From BMS3ABIN04 sp964553325 (lineage in GTDB: Bacteria; Bacteroidota; Ignavibacteria; Ignavibacteriales; Melioribacteraceae), in the NCBI GenBank assembly GCA_964553325.1, contig CAZKKI010000031.1, forward strand, positions 1-40,212: 40,212 nt of DNA, written 5' to 3'. Numbering within the stretch: the first letter of the stretch is position 1; the number at the start of each line of letters is the position of its first letter. The position numbers were made by a program, and so were the translations under genes. Positions 15,878 through 25,127 of this stretch are shown piece after piece. The notes beneath the pieces are model-generated. The model saw only the letters and a list, made by a program, of their open reading frames with translations. It searched no databases and had not been told where the DNA came from.

Positions 15878-16807
15878 TTAAGCGTTCAATATTTTTGCGA
15901 TTTTAGGTTTCATTCCCTCAATTCCTTGTAAACCGCCGGTATGTACGGCAATAACCGTAGCACCATTTTCAAAACGGTTGTTTTTTGCCAAGTCGTAAAT
16001 TCCGTACATCATTTTTCCCGTATAAACCGGGTCGAGCGGTATTCCGTTCAATTTTTCAAATTCGTTAATAAAATCGATTAATTCGCGGTTGATTTTTGCG
16101 TATCCACCGAAATGATAGTCCAATTCAAGCTTCCAATTCCCGAAAGTTTTGCCTGTGAATTCTTTGACTAAATTGTAAATATTCCGATTCAGAAAACCGG
16201 CACCTTTTAAAACGGGAAAGCCGATCGCATTTTTTTCGCCGTTCAAACCGGAAATGATTCCCGCCAAAGTTCCGCCCGTACCGCAAGCCGAACAAATATA
16301 ATCGAAGTCGATATCAATATCGCTTACAATTTCCGCGGCGCCCTTTATTGCCAATAAATTCGTTCCGCCTTCCGGCACGAGGTAAATGTTTCCGAATTTG
16401 TTATAAATCGATTCAATGAAATCCGCATCGTATCTGCGCCGGTATTCTTTTCTGCTGACGTAATGTATTTCCATTCCGTTTTCTTTTGCAAAAGTTAAAG
16501 TGGGATTAAGCGGAAGATGTTCTTCGCCGCGAATTATTCCGATTGTCTTGAAACCGAAAATCCTTCCCGCCGAAGCCGTGGCGTAAATGTGATTGGAATA
16601 AGCGCCTCCGAAAGTGAGCAAAGTATCTTTGTTTTGTTGCTTGGCTTCAATCAGATTGTATTTTAGTTTTCTCCATTTATTTCCGGAAATCGCCGTATGA
16701 AATTTATCTTCGCGTTTTATGTAAAACCGTACGGAGTTATTAATCCCGGGTAATTTAATTCGTTCCAGTACCGCCGCTTTAAGATTAATATGTTTTTCAA
16801 AGTTCAT
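15878..16807 (-). CDS. PLP-dependent ACC deaminase/D-cysteine desulfhydrase family enzyme
   Basis: This is a 309-residue fold-type II PLP enzyme. The PLP lysine lies in the AISGNKWRKLKYN block (about 40-52), most likely Lys43 after Gly-Asn. LLTFGGAYSNHIYATA (about 63-78) contains the Ser-Asn-His stretch characteristic of this family. The phosphate-binding glycine loop is CSACGTGGTLAGI (about 172-184), and the C-terminal AVHTGGLQGIEG is standard. Members deaminate 1-aminocyclopropane-1-carboxylate or desulphurate D-cysteine, and the sequence does not settle which. It appears to be monocistronic, with a possible promoter about 130 bases upstream. Confidence 0.88.
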   Translation of the reverse strand: MNFEKHINLKAAVLERIKLPGINNSVRFYIKREDKFHTAISGNKWRKLKYNLIEAKQQNKDTLLTFGGAYSNHIYATASAGRIFGFKTIGIIRGEEHLPLNPTLTFAKENGMEIHYVSRKEYRRRYDADFIESIYNKFGNIYLVPEGGTNLLAIKGAAEIVSDIDIDFDYICSACGTGGTLAGIISGLNGEKNAIGFPVLKGAGFLNRNIYNLVKEFTGKTFGNWKLELDYHFGGYAKINRELIDFINEFEKLNGIPLDPVYTGKMMYGIYDLAKNNRFENGATVIAVHTGGLQGIEGMKPKIAKILNA

Positions 16808-16941
16808 GATTAAATAATTTAATATGGTTGCTAATTCCGTTCGACAAATAAACGGAGAACGCTCAATGGGTTTTAATCACACTGCCGCGTTTATTCTCCT
16901 TTTGCCGGTCATTTCGGTATTTAAAGATTATTAATTTTAGA

Positions 16942-16949
16942 CAAAGATA
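16942..16949 (-). promoter_or_regulatory. -7 promoter element (TATCTTTG) upstream of the PLP enzyme gene
   Basis: TATCTTTG on the minus strand matches TAnnTTTG, and a TTG lies 16 bases further upstream (16966-16968), slightly short for a -33 element. The predicted transcript would have a leader of about 130 bases. Confidence 0.4.
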
Positions 16950-17019
16950 TGAATTTTTTGAATTACAATGTTTGATTGGCAAAGAAGAAAAAATGACAGC
17001 GGGTAAGAATACCGGTTTT

Positions 17020-19407
17020 TCAAGCCTGTTTTTGTGTTGAATTGAATGTAATTGTAAAAACGGTTCCCCCGCCTTTACTGCTTTCAACGGAAATTTCCGC
17101 GTTGTTCAAGTCGCAATATTCTTTAACAAGCGAAAGTCCGAGCCCGCTACCCTCGAAGGTTCTCGTGTATCCTTGTTCTTCCTGTCTGAAAGGATGAAAC
17201 AAATCCGGTAAAAATTCTTCAGATATGCCGATACCGGTATCGATAACTTTAATTACAAGCGTGTCGTTTTGCCTGTTTATGTTGATTTCAATTTTTCCTT
17301 CTTGCGTAAATTTAAATGCGTTATCGAGAAGATTAATAAAAATTTGTTCGACCGAATACTTATCGGCATAAATGAATGTGTCGTCCGTTTGTTTGTTCAG
17401 ATTAAAAGCAATATTCAGTTCCTTAGCCTTGTATTTGTTTTCCAGATAGATTTTTTCGAGAATTTCCGAATAAATATCGAACATAACCTTGTTTGGTTTG
17501 TAACTTCCGGTTTGTAATTCCGACATGTTCAGTATCAAATCGATTGTTCTGATTAATCTATCGCTGGAACGTTGAATTATTTTGAAACTTGTTTTCAGAT
17601 CTTCGTCCAGGTTTTCACCGAGTTGTAGTTTTATTAAACTTATAAAATTTAGAATATTGTTTATCGGAGTTCTAATTTCATGGGAAATTTGGGCAAGGAA
17701 TTCCGATTTTAATCTTACCGATTTCTCCGATTCGTTTAATGCATCAATTAATCTTTCCTCGTAATTTAAGCGTTGAATAGATGCGCTGATAGATTCTGCT
17801 GCCGTACGCAAAGCTTCAACTTCGCTTGAAGTCCAATTACGAACAATCGAAGAGTCGTGCATTCCGATGCCGCCCCAAAATTCATCGTTAACAAAAATGG
17901 GCACTATTAAAAGGGAAGTGATATTGTTTTTAAGCAAGAAATTTTTTTCAACAGGGGATGCCGAGTTTATATTTTTACGGATGATTTCTTTTTGCATTAA
18001 TTTTTCAATCCAATCCGAAAGGCCGATTTTCGTGAAATTAACGGTCTCCGTGATTTCGTCAATTTTATTATTTGCTTTCCACTCGGCTCTTTTGGTAAAA
18101 ATATGAGTGTTGTTTTTTTCATCATTTAAATGTTGAAATATACGAACTCTATCGATTTTGAGAGCGTTACCCAATACGGTACATACTTCCGTTAATTGGG
18201 ATGCCCAGTTTATTGGTCTGAGTAGAATTTCGGAAATGGATTTTAACGCAGATAAAATTTTTGCGTGTCTTTGAACCTCCATTTCGGCGATTATCTTATC
18301 GGTAATATCTTCAACGGTACCTTCGTAATAACTGAGCAGTCCGTTCTCGTCCCAAAAAGCTTTCGAGCTTTCACGAATGTAAATCACTTTACCGTCGGGC
18401 CTTTGCCAAGCGGTTTCGAAACCGTAAATTGTGCCTTCGGTTTCCAAAATTTCCCGTAATTTTTCTTTTACGGTCGGATCGACGTAACCGCCGCCCTCGT
18501 TTAATTCTTCGATTGAATCGTATCCAAGGATGTTTAACAGTTGGGGATTTGCAATAATAATATTGCCGTTTTTATCCGATCTGTACATACCAAGTGTGGC
18601 ATTTTCAAAAAGGCTTCTGAATTTCCGTTCGCTCTCATAAAGTTTTCTTTCCGTTTCTTTCTGCAAAGAAATATCGGTAGCGGTCAGCAAATAAGCATTA
18701 AATGTTAAATTATTGGAGTCGAAAATTTTAGAAAAGGAAATTTTAGCGGGAAAAGTTTCGCCGGATTTGGTTATTAAAAATGATTCGCCTTCCCAAATTT
18801 TATTTTCTTTTGATGATTCTTCCGTGCGGATTAATTCGTCGAAGAGTTTATCGCCAATCAAATCTTTCAACTCTTTGCCGTGTAATTCCTCCGATGAATA
18901 ACCTAATTTTGTTTCGGCGGATTTGTTGGCAAACAGCAGTTTTTTATTGTTGTCCGTAAGAATTACCAATTCCGATATGTTTGTTAAGGCTTGGAAAATA
19001 GCGTTGGAAAATTCGTCGGCTTTAGTTTCGGCATTTATGGAATTAATTAAGAATACGTAACCGATTGTTTGTTTGTTACCCTGTTTAACCGGACTAAGAA
19101 TAATTTTTACTTTGTTGGGTGATTTGCTTTTAGTATTAAGTCGGTAAATAAATGTTATACTTTCTCCGGTATCGGAAACATTCTTAAAATATTCTAAAAT
19201 TTGTTTTTTATTGATAGTGTGCAAGCATGAATAAATAAACTCCCCGATTTCCAATTCTTTGCCGAGAATTTTCAGTGCGCTATTGTTGTAAAAAATTATT
19301 TTACCGGTTTCGTCTGTTATGATTAAAGGATTATTGATTTTTTTATATGCGGGTAAAAATCCTTCAATAATTTTTTCGATATTTTTATTCGGATTGCTCA
19401 AAATCAT
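17020..19407 (-). CDS. Cytoplasmic PAS-PAS-PAS-GAF sensor histidine kinase
   Basis: This is a 795-residue kinase with no membrane helix. Domains in order are PAS (about 20-125), PAS (about 135-250, LVILTDNNKKLLFANKSAE), PAS (about 260-385, ATLGMYRSDKNGNIIIANPQ), GAF (about 395-555), HisKA (about 570-640) with His576 in SHEIRTP, and HATPase (about 680-790) with the N box NLLDNAFKF, G1 DTGIGIS and G2 GSGLGLSLVKEY. The GAF ends in VPIFVNDEFWGGIGMHDS, and no chromophore Cys is obvious. The cognate regulator is probably the receiver protein encoded 7 bases upstream. The catalytic core closely resembles that of the kinase at 35462-37108, including the QEE-GYTR-G-GLGL stretch, so the two are paralogues. 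Confidence 0.93.
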   Translation of the reverse strand: MILSNPNKNIEKIIEGFLPAYKKINNPLIITDETGKIIFYNNSALKILGKELEIGEFIYSCLHTINKKQILEYFKNVSDTGESITFIYRLNTKSKSPNKVKIILSPVKQGNKQTIGYVFLINSINAETKADEFSNAIFQALTNISELVILTDNNKKLLFANKSAETKLGYSSEELHGKELKDLIGDKLFDELIRTEESSKENKIWEGESFLITKSGETFPAKISFSKIFDSNNLTFNAYLLTATDISLQKETERKLYESERKFRSLFENATLGMYRSDKNGNIIIANPQLLNILGYDSIEELNEGGGYVDPTVKEKLREILETEGTIYGFETAWQRPDGKVIYIRESSKAFWDENGLLSYYEGTVEDITDKIIAEMEVQRHAKILSALKSISEILLRPINWASQLTEVCTVLGNALKIDRVRIFQHLNDEKNNTHIFTKRAEWKANNKIDEITETVNFTKIGLSDWIEKLMQKEIIRKNINSASPVEKNFLLKNNITSLLIVPIFVNDEFWGGIGMHDSSIVRNWTSSEVEALRTAAESISASIQRLNYEERLIDALNESEKSVRLKSEFLAQISHEIRTPINNILNFISLIKLQLGENLDEDLKTSFKIIQRSSDRLIRTIDLILNMSELQTGSYKPNKVMFDIYSEILEKIYLENKYKAKELNIAFNLNKQTDDTFIYADKYSVEQIFINLLDNAFKFTQEGKIEININRQNDTLVIKVIDTGIGISEEFLPDLFHPFRQEEQGYTRTFEGSGLGLSLVKEYCDLNNAEISVESSKGGGTVFTITFNSTQKQA

Positions 19408-19414
19408 TTTTCGG

Positions 19415-19777
19415 TTAAACGTTATTTAACTCGCTTAAAGTTAAGTAAACTTTTTCAAATTCATTTGTCTTGTCGAAAAAATAATTTGCTCCGGCTTCCA
19501 AAGCCGCTTCTTTATATTGAACGTAAGGATAATTTGTCAGAACAATTATTAAAGTGGATTTGTCATTAGCTCTGATTTTCTTAACTAATTCAATACCGCT
19601 ACCTCCCGGCATTCGAATATCGGTAATTACCACATTGGGATTTAGTTCACCGATTAATTTGTTTGCTTCCAGAATATTTTCCGCTTCAATAAAAGCTTGT
19701 GCATTCGGCAATTTAGCAAGATGTTCTATAAGTCTTTCTCTAAGCAACTCGGAATCGTCAACTATTAAAATTTTCAT
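19415..19777 (-). CDS. Single-domain response regulator paired with the PAS-GAF kinase
   Basis: This is a 120-residue lone receiver domain. The acidic pocket is VDD (6-8), the phosphoacceptor is Asp53 in VITDIRMPGGSG, the switch Thr81 is in VLTNYP and the conserved Lys is Lys103 in FFDKT. The start at 19777 (MKILIVDD) gives the normal receiver N-terminus. An in-frame ATG at 19816 would add 13 residues with no family match. It lies 7 bases before the kinase gene and the pair is almost certainly one transcript. With no output domain it must act by protein contact or pass phosphate on. Confidence 0.9.
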   Translation of the reverse strand: MKILIVDDSELLRERLIEHLAKLPNAQAFIEAENILEANKLIGELNPNVVITDIRMPGGSGIELVKKIRANDKSTLIIVLTNYPYVQYKEAALEAGANYFFDKTNEFEKVYLTLSELNNV

Positions 19778-19906
19778 ATTACATATATTTTTGTTTAAGC
19801 TTGTTTTAATATACAATAAAAGGAATATTTGTTATTAAGTATTTAACTGATTTTTGTGTAGGAATTTTCTTACAAAACCGGAGGGTTAAATTAATTAAAT
19901 ACGAGG

Positions 19907-20539
19907 CTATTCTTCGATGAGATTGTGGTCTATTGCGTATTTAATCAGTTCTGCGTTGTTGCCGATGTTCAATTTTTCGAGTATTCTCGTTTTATAAGTA
20001 CTTACGGTTTTATCGCTTAAAAATAGCCGTTCCGAAATTTCTTTGTTCGTATAACCTTTTGCAAGTAATTTGAAAACTTGGAATTCTCTGTCGGATAAAA
20101 TTTCGAGACTATTTTTAATTTCGGTTCCGCCAATTTCGTCGGCAAGGATTTCCGCAAAATGATTCGAAATATATTTTTTGCCGTGCATTACTTTGATTAT
20201 TGCTCTTTTTAATTCATCGGGATCGGCATGCTTGGGAATAAACCCGCTGGCGCCGGCACGTAAAACCCTCTTTGCATATTGTTCTTCGGAATGAATACTT
20301 AAAACTAAAACCGGCAGGTTCGGATAAGCGTCTTTCACTTCTTTCAGTACATCGAGTCCGCTTTTACCGGGCATAGATATATCTAAAAGAAGCATTTGGA
20401 AGTTTTGGTTTTTCAGTTTATCAAAAACATCGAAGCCGTTTGATGCTTCGTCGATAAAATCTATTTCCGGAATTTCGGAAATTATTCGTTTTAAACCTTC
20501 TCTAACAATTGCGTGATCGTCAGCTATTAACAACTTCAT
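19907..20539 (-). CDS. NarL/FixJ-type response regulator (REC-LuxR HTH)
   Basis: This is a 210-residue transcriptional regulator. The receiver domain (1-120) has ADDH (6-9), phosphoacceptor Asp53 in LLDISMPGKSG and Lys103 in FIPKHA. The LuxR-type helix-turn-helix (about 145-205) reads LSDREFQVFKLLAKGYTNKE followed by ISERLFLSDKTVSTYKTRIL. This is standard NarL length and architecture. The start codon lies inside the 3' end of the large PAS kinase gene (20-base overlap), so the kinase is its clear partner and translation is probably coupled. Target promoters cannot be predicted. Confidence 0.95.
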   Translation of the reverse strand: MKLLIADDHAIVREGLKRIISEIPEIDFIDEASNGFDVFDKLKNQNFQMLLLDISMPGKSGLDVLKEVKDAYPNLPVLVLSIHSEEQYAKRVLRAGASGFIPKHADPDELKRAIIKVMHGKKYISNHFAEILADEIGGTEIKNSLEILSDREFQVFKLLAKGYTNKEISERLFLSDKTVSTYKTRILEKLNIGNNAELIKYAIDHNLIEE

Positions 20540-23500
20540 TTTCTTTTTCCGTTAAAGGTAGAATAATTTTAATTTTGGTCCCTTTACCTTTTATTCCCTT
20601 AATTTCAAGGGTGCCGCCTAAGCCTCTTACGCGTTCTTTTATACCGAGTAAACCGAGAGATTTGGGATCGTCGATTTTCTTTTCGTCTATTCCTTTACCG
20701 TCGTCGTTTACAAAAAGAGAAATATAATCTTTCTTTTTATCGATTTTAATTTCAACGGTTTTCGCATTTGCATGCCTAGAAATATTCGTTAAAATTTCCT
20801 GATAAATTCTGAAAAGTGCAATAGAAATATTTTCGGAAAGGATTATGTTTTTGGGATTTATGTTCAGATTGCATTTGATGTCGGTTCTTTTTTCGAATTC
20901 CGAAGTAGCCCATTCGATTGTAGCAACCAAGCCGAGGTCGTCTAATATTCCGGGTCGTAATTTAGAAGAAATTCGCTGAACACTTTTTATTGTTTGATCA
21001 ACCAAATCTATCATTCCTTTAATTTTATTGGACGGAATGTTTTTCGTTTGCGTGTAGTTTTTATTTAACCAAGACAGGTCGATTTTTAATGCGGTTAAAG
21101 TTTGACCCAAATCGTCGTGGATTTCTCTTGCAATATAAGTTCTTTCTTCTTCGCGGATTTTTTCCAAATATTCGGCTAATGCTTGAAGTTGTTTCTGGCT
21201 TTCTTCCAGTTTGTTATAAGCTTCTTTCAATTCCGTAATGTTGTGGTTTACACCGAATGTGCCGATCATTTTTCCGTTTTCGTACACAGTATTAATTGAA
21301 AGCAGTGCAATTACTTTATTTCCGGCTCTATCGTATTGAAGTACTTCTCCAACCCATTTGCCGGTCTTTTGCAATTCCTTCATTACTTTCTCGAATGTGG
21401 TTCCGAGCGGTTTTGATTTAAGAACATCCCTAATTTTTTTGCCCAGCACCTCTTCTTTTTTCCAGCCGTAAAGTTTTTCAGCGCCTTTGTTCCAGTAGGA
21501 AATTACCGTATTCAAATTTTTATCCAATACATAATCTTTACTTGCAATAATGGCATCTTGAGCCGAATCCAATAATTTAGCCTGATATCTCAATCGTTCT
21601 TCTTTTTCAATTTTCTCATCGATGTTAATAGAAATAATAGAAACTCCGGTAACTTCTTTATCTTTTATAATGGGAGTTAAATAAACATCGAAGTAGTGTT
21701 TTTCCCCGTTAATCGTTTCGTTAAATTCAAAATGGATTCTTTTCCCTTTTAGTGCGGCATCGTATTTGGGTTTCCATATTTGTTTTAATCTATCGGATAA
21801 TAACTCTAATGCGTTATCTCCTTTTCGTGGTTCTACACCGTATACTTGTAAATAAGTTTTTTTAAAGTAATTGTTGAAAATAACAAAGTTATAGTTCCGG
21901 TCGATACTCCAAATAGCTTCTTGTCTGCCTTCTATTAATGCTCTAAGGTTTGCTTCCGAGTTTTTAATTGCTTCTATGGATTTTTTGTTTTCGGTTATAT
22001 CCACAACCGTTACGAAAACTCTTTTCCAGTCGTCTTCAAATCCCGGTGCAATAGTGGAGGTAATGAAAATATCTTGAATTTCACCGGCAAAGTTTATCTG
22101 TTTGCTTTCTCCGAAAAATTTCGAATTACCTTGAGCAAGCGTTGAGATTTCTTCTTTAAAAGTTTCAATTGATTCGGGGTTAAAAATCTGTTCCAATCCC
22201 TCCAAAATTTGTTTTTTGTCGGTTGCCTTAAGCATTCGAACGGTTTCTTTATTAATATCTATAATTTTAACGGAGCGAATAATTTTAATCAATTCGTCAG
22301 GATTATCGGAAAAGTATTCATAAAAATTTTTTACTCCTTCCTTTTTTAATTTTTCAATGTATCTCTTTCCTTCGGAAAAATCTTCTTCCCAAATTGAAAT
22401 TGGTGCGTGTTCAAATAATCCGTGATATCTGGCTTCTTCAAACTTTAAATGATTTTCGATTTGTTTTCTTTCCGTTATATCGAGTACCGAGAAAATCGAG
22501 CCTTGTGAAAGGTCGTTTTTATCGAGAGGGCACAAACTTATTATTACGTCAAGAATTTTTCCGTTCTTATGTTTTAATTTTGCTTCGTCGGAGGCTACTC
22601 CTTTTTCAATAGCATGTTCGTACAAATTCCCGATTTTTTCAAATTCGGATTCGTGTGCATAAAACTTTCGCGTACTCTCGCCTTCCATTTCTTTTTTTGA
22701 ATAGCCCAAGAAGTTGGTTAAATAATCATTAACATAAATTAATTTTCTGTTTTTTGTAAGCCCCAGGCCGATTGGCGCAGCTTTCATTATGCTCGATATT
22801 CGTTTTTCGCTTTCTTGAAGTGCAAATTCGGTTTTTTTTATCTCGGTGATATCTTCCGAAATACTTAGGATGCCTTCTTCCAAGTTGGGCAATTTTATTT
22901 TTGTTTCGCTCAAACGGATATAAATTTCGGTTCCGTTTTTACGCACGCTTTTTAATGTTTGGCGTAAAATTTCACCGTCCATTATTTTACGGATATTGCT
23001 CTTCAATTTCCCTTTGTTTTCGGGATGTGTGAAAATACTTACGTTTTTTCCGATTAATTCTTCTTCCGAATAACCGAAAGTTTTACAAAGAGTTCGATTG
23101 ACATCAATAATGTTTCCTTTTTGACCTTCCAACATGATACCAATGGGTGCCAAATTAAAAAGTGTGCGGTATCTTAATTCTTTTTCTTCGAGTTCTTTTT
23201 TTGCCTCAATCCAGTCGGTAATGTCTCTCGCAACACCGACAATCCCGATGAAGTTATTGTCATCGTCGAAAAGTGCGGTGATACGATCCTCGATCCAATG
23301 GTAATCACCCGTGTTGATGTTTTTAACTCTGTAATCGCGCAACACCGAACCTTTGGTATTAATTAATTCCATCGTGGAGGTTTTGATATTTTCGGTATCT
23401 TCGGGATGAATATTCTCGAACCAAACCTTTGAGTTTTTATAAAACTCTTCTGGGGGAATGCCGATTATGCGTTCTGTTTTGGGGCTGACAAAAACCACTT

Positions 23501-24671
23501 TGCCTTGGAACATATTTTCTATACTTGTGCATTCCACTTGATAAACGATCTCGTCGATATTATTTAAAATAATTCTGTATCGTTCCTCTTCCTTTTTAAG
23601 CTTTTCGACAATTCTCTTTCTTTCGGTTATATCGTTTAGAAAGGCGGCTACCAGCGGCTCGCCGTCGAAATCCATTAAAGAAATACTAACGTCCAAATCG
23701 ATTAGAGAACCGTTTTTGCATTTGTGTTTCGTTTCGAACCGATCTCGTTTTTTTGCTATGATTTCCTTAATCACATCGTCGATGACTTCTTTTGGAATTT
23801 GTACTTCCAAGTCTCTGATGTTCATTCGGCACAATTCTTCTTTTGTATATCCGATCATTTCGCAATAAGAAGGATTCACGTCCAGGATATTTCCGTTTTT
23901 ATCGGCAAGTAAAAATCCGTTGAGTGTGGTTTCCAAAATCGTTTTGTTTATCTGGGTTTCATTTTGAAGTTTTTTGCTTGTTTCTGTCAGTTCTTCTATT
24001 TTTTCTTGAAGGGTGTTGTTGGCTTTGTTTAACAGTTTCAAATCTCTCATTTTTTGACGGTCTTTGGCAATAAGAACAAATCCCAGTGCAAGCAACATGA
24101 GAGTTGAGAAAACTATGGATAAAATTTTATAATTATAAAAGTTTTGTCTTGATATGTTGAAGTGATTGTAAATATACATTTTCGCCCGGTTCAATTCCGA
24201 TGTAATTCTCGTAAATTCCAGGTGAATATCGTTCCATTTTTTTTTAAGTAATTCTTTGTTGGTGTTTAGCTCAAAGCTTTTTGTTTCTTTAACAATATTA
24301 GTAATGTGAGCTTTTGCGGTGTTTAAGCTATTCCGTGTTTTGTTATATTTAACCGCCTGAATCTTTCTTCCGTCCGCCTCCCAACCGGTTAATATTAAGT
24401 CCACTTCTGTTAAAGCAAGATTAACTTTTTGATTGAAATTCCGCCAGTATTCCGGTTTATGATAATCTCTGAAGTATTGTAAGCTAAGGTGTGCATCGTT
24501 TACGTTGTTAAGCAAGTCGGAAACGGTGAATACAACTTCACCTTGGTTGAATGTGATGTCGTAAGCTGTTTCGAATTCCCTAATCAGAAAAAAAAGGAGC
24601 AGAACACTAATAGTTATAAATAACGAGTATCGAACCACAAGTTTATAGAGTTCTTTGATTTTTTTGTTCAT
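20520..24671 (-). CDS. Membrane-anchored multi-PAS sensor histidine kinase (HisKA_3, NarX class)
   Basis: This is a 1383-residue kinase. A first membrane helix (about 14-31), a periplasmic helical region (about 32-185) that resembles a four-helix-bundle sensor, and a second helix (about 186-205) are followed by a coiled coil (about 208-245). About seven PAS domains follow, starting near 245, 368, 500, 625, 750, 890 and 1020. The spacing is readable from recurring phrases such as GNILDVNPSYCEMIGYT, GNIIDVNRTLCKTFGYS, KLIYVNDYLTNFLGYS and ISYWNKGAEKLYGW. The dimerisation/phosphoacceptor region has His1185 in AREIHDDLGQTL, and the ATPase domain (about 1270-1375) has DDGKGID and GLLGIKERVRGLGG. 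It pairs with the overlapping NarL-type regulator. The domain count is by eye. Confidence 0.93.
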   Translation of the reverse strand: MNKKIKELYKLVVRYSLFITISVLLLFFLIREFETAYDITFNQGEVVFTVSDLLNNVNDAHLSLQYFRDYHKPEYWRNFNQKVNLALTEVDLILTGWEADGRKIQAVKYNKTRNSLNTAKAHITNIVKETKSFELNTNKELLKKKWNDIHLEFTRITSELNRAKMYIYNHFNISRQNFYNYKILSIVFSTLMLLALGFVLIAKDRQKMRDLKLLNKANNTLQEKIEELTETSKKLQNETQINKTILETTLNGFLLADKNGNILDVNPSYCEMIGYTKEELCRMNIRDLEVQIPKEVIDDVIKEIIAKKRDRFETKHKCKNGSLIDLDVSISLMDFDGEPLVAAFLNDITERKRIVEKLKKEEERYRIILNNIDEIVYQVECTSIENMFQGKVVFVSPKTERIIGIPPEEFYKNSKVWFENIHPEDTENIKTSTMELINTKGSVLRDYRVKNINTGDYHWIEDRITALFDDDNNFIGIVGVARDITDWIEAKKELEEKELRYRTLFNLAPIGIMLEGQKGNIIDVNRTLCKTFGYSEEELIGKNVSIFTHPENKGKLKSNIRKIMDGEILRQTLKSVRKNGTEIYIRLSETKIKLPNLEEGILSISEDITEIKKTEFALQESEKRISSIMKAAPIGLGLTKNRKLIYVNDYLTNFLGYSKKEMEGESTRKFYAHESEFEKIGNLYEHAIEKGVASDEAKLKHKNGKILDVIISLCPLDKNDLSQGSIFSVLDITERKQIENHLKFEEARYHGLFEHAPISIWEEDFSEGKRYIEKLKKEGVKNFYEYFSDNPDELIKIIRSVKIIDINKETVRMLKATDKKQILEGLEQIFNPESIETFKEEISTLAQGNSKFFGESKQINFAGEIQDIFITSTIAPGFEDDWKRVFVTVVDITENKKSIEAIKNSEANLRALIEGRQEAIWSIDRNYNFVIFNNYFKKTYLQVYGVEPRKGDNALELLSDRLKQIWKPKYDAALKGKRIHFEFNETINGEKHYFDVYLTPIIKDKEVTGVSIISINIDEKIEKEERLRYQAKLLDSAQDAIIASKDYVLDKNLNTVISYWNKGAEKLYGWKKEEVLGKKIRDVLKSKPLGTTFEKVMKELQKTGKWVGEVLQYDRAGNKVIALLSINTVYENGKMIGTFGVNHNITELKEAYNKLEESQKQLQALAEYLEKIREEERTYIAREIHDDLGQTLTALKIDLSWLNKNYTQTKNIPSNKIKGMIDLVDQTIKSVQRISSKLRPGILDDLGLVATIEWATSEFEKRTDIKCNLNINPKNIILSENISIALFRIYQEILTNISRHANAKTVEIKIDKKKDYISLFVNDDGKGIDEKKIDDPKSLGLLGIKERVRGLGGTLEIKGIKGKGTKIKIILPLTEKENEVVNS

Positions 24672-24779
24672 TTTTTAACTCGAAAATATTTGTATGGATC
24701 AAGTATTTTTTATTGGGGAAATCGATTAAATGCGATTTCCCCGTAGTTAAAAAGAAGAATTAATTATGAAAAAGATTTA

Positions 24780-25106
24780 TTAAGCTTCGGATTCATTTTC
24801 CAGAAGCTCACCCCATTTTAAGAGTAAATCCCATGAATAAATTCCGTGGTCGTATCCGTCCTTCCATCTAATTTGAATTGCGTAGTTTCCCACAACCTCA
24901 ATATTTGCTATTTCGTATTTCCCGGGTTTATCGGGTCCTTGCGGCGGTGGCGGATAATGTTTCCACAGAATAGTTTCGCCTTTGTTACCGGCATCGGGGG
25001 ATTCGTCCCTTAAAAACTTCAAGGGGTAATTATATGTTTTACCGTTATCCCAAACTATTGTGAGAGTTTCTTTGCCTTTTAATTCTATTTTTGTAGGTAC
25101 AGCCAT
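24780..25106 (-). CDS. DUF971 family protein
   Basis: This is a 108-residue cytoplasmic protein matching DUF971, the domain that also forms the N-terminus of eukaryotic gamma-butyrobetaine hydroxylase. Family marks are LTIVWDNGKTYNYPLKFLRD (about 14-33), the central VGNYAIQIRWKDGYDHGIYS and W(D)LL at the end. The Cys residues that bind zinc in some relatives are absent here. In bacteria the role is unclear, though the domain is sometimes fused to Mrp/ApbC iron-sulfur carriers. It is the last gene of the deoA-SPFH-DUF971 unit, 21 bases after the SPFH gene. Confidence 0.88.
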   Translation of the reverse strand: MAVPTKIELKGKETLTIVWDNGKTYNYPLKFLRDESPDAGNKGETILWKHYPPPPQGPDKPGKYEIANIEVVGNYAIQIRWKDGYDHGIYSWDLLLKWGELLENESEA

Positions 25107-25127
25107 TTTTATTTTTCGCCTTTTTAA

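Noticed and set aside
16984..17010. Imperfect hairpin after the PAS-PAS-PAS-GAF kinase stop
   Set aside because: The CGGT/ACCCG stem has a bulge and few pairs, and it could occur by chance.
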